NCBI GenBank assembly: GCA_046757965.1
Contig: JBHHZI010000164.1
Location: 1-6,836, forward strand
Reading direction: 5' to 3'
DNA from: JBHHZI01 sp046757965
GTDB lineage: Bacteria > Acidobacteriota > Polarisedimenticolia > SMYD01
DNA length: 6,836 bases
In this document: piece after piece, positions 3,520-6,836 of the stretch
Layout of the letters: each line of letters begins with the position of its first letter
Position numbering within the stretch: position 1 is the first letter of the stretch
Notes under the pieces: generated by a model
Told to the model about the DNA's origin: nothing
Database searches by the model: none
Seen by the model: the letters and a program-made list of their open reading frames with translations, nothing else
Translations under genes and position numbers: made by a program

Positions 3520-5871
3520 GTGCGGCGAACTCGTCATTCCTGGCTGCTGATCATCGCGGCCTTCACCCTGGCGTGCGGCAGCGGAGATGTTCCGGACCGC
3601 CCGGCCACCGCGTCCAGCGGGCCCCGGGTCAACACCCCCTCCTCGTCAAAGGTGGCGCCGGGAACCGCCCGCATGGCACAACGGCTGGCGGATCTGGCCG
3701 ATGCGGTCGACCCCGCGACCAACTTTTATGCCAGCGCGGAGCGCGTCCGGATGCTGCAGGCGCAGACCATGCCGGAGGACCCCCGCGAGCGCTTCAGCTT
3801 CGAGATGCGCCTGGCGCGCGATCTGATCCAGAATGGCCAGACGCGCGACGCCCTGGCCATCTATGAGCAGTTGACCGCCTCGCTTGCGCCGTCCTCCCCC
3901 GCTAATGTGCGAATGCTCGCGGGACTGCGCAAGCTGCGGGCCCTCACCTGGCTACGGCTCGGAGAGCAGGAGAACTGCCTGAAGCAGCATGGCTCCCGGT
4001 CCTGTCTGATCCCGATCGACGGCAACGGTGTCCATGTCGATCAACAGGGTTCGAGAACCGCGATCCGGGAGTACCTCGCCGCGCTGCGCGACGAGCCTCG
4101 GGATCTGACCAGCATCTGGCTCCTCAACATCGCCTTCATGACCCTCGGGGAGTACCCCGACCAGGTGCCGCCGCAGTGGCGTATCCCCCCGGCGGTGTTT
4201 GCCTCGTCGCACGACGTCGGCCGCTTCGAGGATGGCGCCGGGCCGGCAGGTGTCGGCCTCCTGACGCTGCTGGGCGGCAGTGTCATGGAGGATCTCGACG
4301 GCGACGGGTGGCTCGATCTGATGGTCTCGTCCTGGGGCCTACGCGATCAGATGCACTTCCTCCACGCCAACGGCGACGGCACCTTCGACGACCGCACCGC
4401 CGACGCGGGACTCCTCGGACTCACCGGCGGCCTGAACATGGTCGACGCCGACTACGACAACGATGGCGACACCGACATCCTGCTTCTCCGCGGGGCCTAC
4501 CTCGGCCGCGGCGGCCGGATCCCGAACTCCCTGATCCGCAACAACGGCGACGCCATCTTCGAGGACGTCACCGAGGCCGCCGGCCTGCTGGACTTCCATC
4601 CGACACAGACGGCGGCCTGGGGTGATTTCGACGGCGACGGCTGGATCGATCTGTTCGTCGGCAACGAGACCATCGATGCCGGCGCGGCGCCGAACCTGTT
4701 CGTCAACAGCGGCGAGGGCGAGGAGGATGTCCATCCCTGCCAGCTCTTCCACAACAACCAGGACGGCACCTTCACCGATGTGGCGCCATCCACCGGTGTC
4801 GACGCCCGCGGCATCGTCAAGGCCGTGCTGTGGGGCGACATCGACAACGACGGGCGGCCCGACCTCTTTCTCTCTCGCATGACCCAGCCGAATCTTCTGT
4901 TCCACAACGACGGACCGGATACCGCCGGCCGCTGGCACTTCAGCGACATCACGGATCGGGCCGGCGTCGCGGAGCCGGTCCACTCGTTTCCCGGCTGGTT
5001 CTTCGACTACGACAACGATGGCTGGCTCGACCTGTTCGTCTCCGGCTACGGGCTCGCGTCCAGAAACGGCAGCGCCACCGACGTCGTGGCGGATTACCTG
5101 GGGTTACCCACGCAGGCCGAACGCCTGCACGTTTACCGCAACAACGGCGACTCCACGTTCACGAACACCGCCCCATCGCTCGGGGTCGACCGCGTGGCCT
5201 TCACCATGGGCTGCAACTTCGGCGACCTCGACAACGATGGCTGGCTCGATTTCTACCTCGGCACCGGGGAACCCGACCTGCGCGCCATCTATCCGAACCG
5301 GATGTTCCGCAACGACGCCGGCCGGGCCTTCACCGAGGTCACCACCTCCGGAGGTTTCGGTCACATCCAGAAAGGGCACGGCATCTCCTTCGGTGACATC
5401 GACAACGACGGCGACCAGGACATCCACGCGGTGATGGGCGGCGCCTATAGCGGCGACGTGTACCAGAACGCACTGTTCGTCAATCCCGGGCACGGGCATC
5501 ACTGGATCACGCTGCGCCTCACCGGCGTGACCTCGAACCGCTCCGCCATCGGCGCGCGGATCGACGTGACCATCGACGAGAACGGGACCGCCCGCCACGT
5601 GCATCGCCTCGTGGGCACGGGAGGCAGCTTCGGCGCCTCGCCCCTGCGCGCCGAGATCGGTCTGGGAGACGCGGACCGCATCCGCTCCGTCGAGATCGTC
5701 TGGCCGGCCTCGGGACAGGTGCAGCGCTTTGCCGACGTGACCATGGACCGCGGCTGGCGAATCCGGGAGGACCGTGACGATCTGCAGCCCCTTCCCCTCA
5801 CCCCGTACCGTCTGGCCACCACGACGGACGATCCGCGCCGCGTCCCGTCCGCGTTGCAGACCCGACCATGA
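3520..5871 (+). CDS. FG-GAP/ASPIC-UnbV (CRTAC1-like) lipoprotein
   Basis: 783 residues from the GTG at 3520, the start that gives a proper lipoprotein signal: RRTRHSW, a hydrophobic stretch, then the lipobox LAC followed by GSGD. A GGGGGG run ~10 nt upstream may serve as ribosome site. Residues ~75-110 look like a TPR helix pair (RDLIQNGQTRDALAIYEQL). Seven Asp-rich calcium loops of FG-GAP/VCBS repeats follow, starting near residues 258, 309, 369, 440, 496, 569 and 626 (DLDGDGWLD, DYDNDGDTD, DFDGDGWID and so on), consistent with a seven-bladed propeller. The C-terminus (~658-745: HHWITLRL, GARIDV, GSFGASP, IGLGDADRI, VEIVWPASG) is an ASPIC/UnbV domain. It is probably anchored at the cell surface or in the outer membrane. 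Physiological role unknown; no link to mercury is visible apart from position, 151 bp after the selenoprotein operon. It overlaps the next gene by 4 nt. Confidence 0.88.
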   Translation: MRRTRHSWLLIIAAFTLACGSGDVPDRPATASSGPRVNTPSSSKVAPGTARMAQRLADLADAVDPATNFYASAERVRMLQAQTMPEDPRERFSFEMRLARDLIQNGQTRDALAIYEQLTASLAPSSPANVRMLAGLRKLRALTWLRLGEQENCLKQHGSRSCLIPIDGNGVHVDQQGSRTAIREYLAALRDEPRDLTSIWLLNIAFMTLGEYPDQVPPQWRIPPAVFASSHDVGRFEDGAGPAGVGLLTLLGGSVMEDLDGDGWLDLMVSSWGLRDQMHFLHANGDGTFDDRTADAGLLGLTGGLNMVDADYDNDGDTDILLLRGAYLGRGGRIPNSLIRNNGDAIFEDVTEAAGLLDFHPTQTAAWGDFDGDGWIDLFVGNETIDAGAAPNLFVNSGEGEEDVHPCQLFHNNQDGTFTDVAPSTGVDARGIVKAVLWGDIDNDGRPDLFLSRMTQPNLLFHNDGPDTAGRWHFSDITDRAGVAEPVHSFPGWFFDYDNDGWLDLFVSGYGLASRNGSATDVVADYLGLPTQAERLHVYRNNGDSTFTNTAPSLGVDRVAFTMGCNFGDLDNDGWLDFYLGTGEPDLRAIYPNRMFRNDAGRAFTEVTTSGGFGHIQKGHGISFGDIDNDGDQDIHAVMGGAYSGDVYQNALFVNPGHGHHWITLRLTGVTSNRSAIGARIDVTIDENGTARHVHRLVGTGGSFGASPLRAEIGLGDADRIRSVEIVWPASGQVQRFADVTMDRGWRIREDRDDLQPLPLTPYRLATTTDDPRRVPSALQTRP

Positions 5872-6836
5872 CGCCGGGCGGGCCGACACACCGGGGCAGT
5901 GGACACCGACCCCGCGTTCTGCAGCGGCTCGTGGTGGGCGCCGCATGGCTCCTCTCGGCGTGTCTGGCCGGCGACTCGCCCTTGCCGGAACCGCCTCCGC
6001 CCCCGATCGGTGCCGCCTCGCTGGCCCCGGCTCTGACCGGTGGCCGCACTCCTCTCGAGATGACCTGGCTGGAACCTGCCGGCGACACCCGGAAGACGCC
6101 GGTCGTGCTCTACAGCCGCCTGGAGACCACCGGCGGCCGCCGGCTTTGGAGCCCCCCGTCCACGGTCGTCACCGGAGCGGACCTGTTCGTCAACTGGGCG
6201 GACTTTCCGTCGGTCACCCGGACAGCGGCCGGCACGTTGCTCGCCCACTGGTTGCAACGCTCCGACAAGGGGACCTACAGCTACGATGTCCAGCTCGCGC
6301 GCTCGACCGATCAGGGCGCCTCGTGGAAACCTCTCGGGCCGCTCCACGCCGACGGGACCGCATCGGAACACGGCTTCGTGTCGGCGGTGCCGGAGGGTGA
6401 CGGGGTTCGCGTGTTCTGGCTCGACGGCCGCCAGACCGTTCCCGGGAGCAGGCGCGAGAAAGACGACCCCGCCCCGGCGGTCACCGCTGCGGCCCAGCAC
6501 GGGAGCCGCGACCCGGGCGACGGCACACAGGAGCGTGGCGCCATGAGCCTGCGCACGGCCATGGTCGGAACGCTGATCTCGGACCGCCGGCTTCTCGATG
6601 ATCGGGTCTGTGATTGCTGCCAGACCGCCGCCGTGATGACGGCGGCCGGCCCGCTCGTCGCCTACCGGGATCGCTCGGCCGCCGAGATCCGGGACATCTC
6701 CATCATCCGGGCCACACCGGACGGCTGGTCCGCCCCCGTCCCCATCCATGCCGACGGCTGGAAGGTGCCGGGCTGTCCGGTCAATGGACCCGCCGTTGCC
6801 GCCGACGCCGGTGACCCCAGCCGGGTGGCGGTGGCC
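5868..6836 (+). CDS. BNR/sialidase-like lipoprotein with Cys-rich motif (3' end missing)
   Basis: The ATG at 5868 overlaps the preceding stop (ATGA), indicating translational coupling. The frame stays open to the window end (323 codons), so the C-terminus is missing. The N-terminus has a lipoprotein signal (RLVVGAAWLLSAC, lipidated Cys32, then LAGD) and a proline-rich linker (PLPEPPPPPIG). Residues 144-153 (ARSTDQGASW) are a canonical Asp-box of BNR/sialidase-type beta propellers. Residues 246-252 (DRVCDCCQT region) give Cys248, Cys250 and Cys251, and residues ~300-306 give GCPVNGPA with Cys303. These cysteines, rare in a lipoprotein otherwise poor in cysteine, could form disulfides or bind a metal. 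Sialidase activity is not implied: catalytic residues cannot be judged from the fragment. It forms an operon with the FG-GAP lipoprotein. Confidence 0.8.
   Translation, partial: MTPGGPTHRGSGHRPRVLQRLVVGAAWLLSACLAGDSPLPEPPPPPIGAASLAPALTGGRTPLEMTWLEPAGDTRKTPVVLYSRLETTGGRRLWSPPSTVVTGADLFVNWADFPSVTRTAAGTLLAHWLQRSDKGTYSYDVQLARSTDQGASWKPLGPLHADGTASEHGFVSAVPEGDGVRVFWLDGRQTVPGSRREKDDPAPAVTAAAQHGSRDPGDGTQERGAMSLRTAMVGTLISDRRLLDDRVCDCCQTAAVMTAAGPLVAYRDRSAAEIRDISIIRATPDGWSAPVPIHADGWKVPGCPVNGPAVAADAGDPSRVAVA

Noticed and set aside
1128..5871. Genome-wide reassignment of UGA (e.g. to Trp or Gly)
   Set aside because: merR, merT, both selenoprotein genes and the FG-GAP gene all end properly at TGA where their protein families end, and Trp is encoded by TGG throughout.
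5499..6749. 416-codon minus-strand open frame near the right end
   Set aside because: Shadow of the ASPIC domain and BNR lipoprotein genes; no motif and a typical antisense composition.

Overview
The window is GC-rich chromosomal-type DNA, densely coded, from an unidentified bacterium. Exported lipoproteins point to a Gram-negative-like envelope, and two genes only make sense if UGA is read as selenocysteine (Sec). That profile (high GC, Sec use, FG-GAP/ASPIC lipoprotein, BNR lipoprotein) is compatible with Deltaproteobacteria/Myxococcota-like or similar uncultured lineages, but the sequence alone does not fix the taxon. No rRNA, tRNA, CRISPR array or insertion sequence was seen.

Layout. 1-160: unassigned, with a possible weak terminator for merP. 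161-838 (minus strand): merT then merP, mercuric-ion uptake genes. 869-900 (minus): a MerR-type operator/promoter for merTP. 936-1042 (minus): a fossil of a two-component operon, namely the last codons of a histidine kinase overlapping the first ~20 codons of a NarL-type response regulator. 1088-1580 (plus): merR with its own promoter and almost no leader; its three mercury-binding cysteines have the same spacing as in Tn501 MerR. 1661-1692 (plus): a second MerR operator/promoter, 29/32 identical to the first. 1746-2425: an exported thioredoxin-like protein with an in-frame UGA giving a U-x-x-C motif, plus one apparent single-base deletion. 2502-3368: an exported fusion of a heavy-metal-associated (HMA, MerP-like) domain with a thioredoxin domain, in which both cysteines of the metal-binding CxxC motif are replaced by UGA codons, giving U-x-x-U. 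3520-5871: a lipoprotein with seven FG-GAP calcium loops and a C-terminal ASPIC/UnbV domain. 5868-window end: a partial BNR/sialidase-like lipoprotein, translationally coupled to it.

How it fits together. A mercury-type MerR appears to control two transcription units through near-identical operators: a classical merTP uptake pair on one strand, and on the other strand two predicted selenoproteins, one of which is a MerP-like domain with selenocysteines in the metal site fused to a thioredoxin. No mercuric reductase (merA) is present in the window. The inference is a mercury-inducible selenoprotein module in which selenolates bind or process Hg(II) outside the cytoplasm and the thioredoxin domain or the partner U-x-x-C protein maintains the selenols. 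Sec identity is supported by exact replacement of family cysteines, continuous reading frames on both sides of the UGAs, normal use of TGA as terminator by neighbouring genes, and SECIS-like hairpins placed 21-22 nt downstream of UGA. The function is inference.
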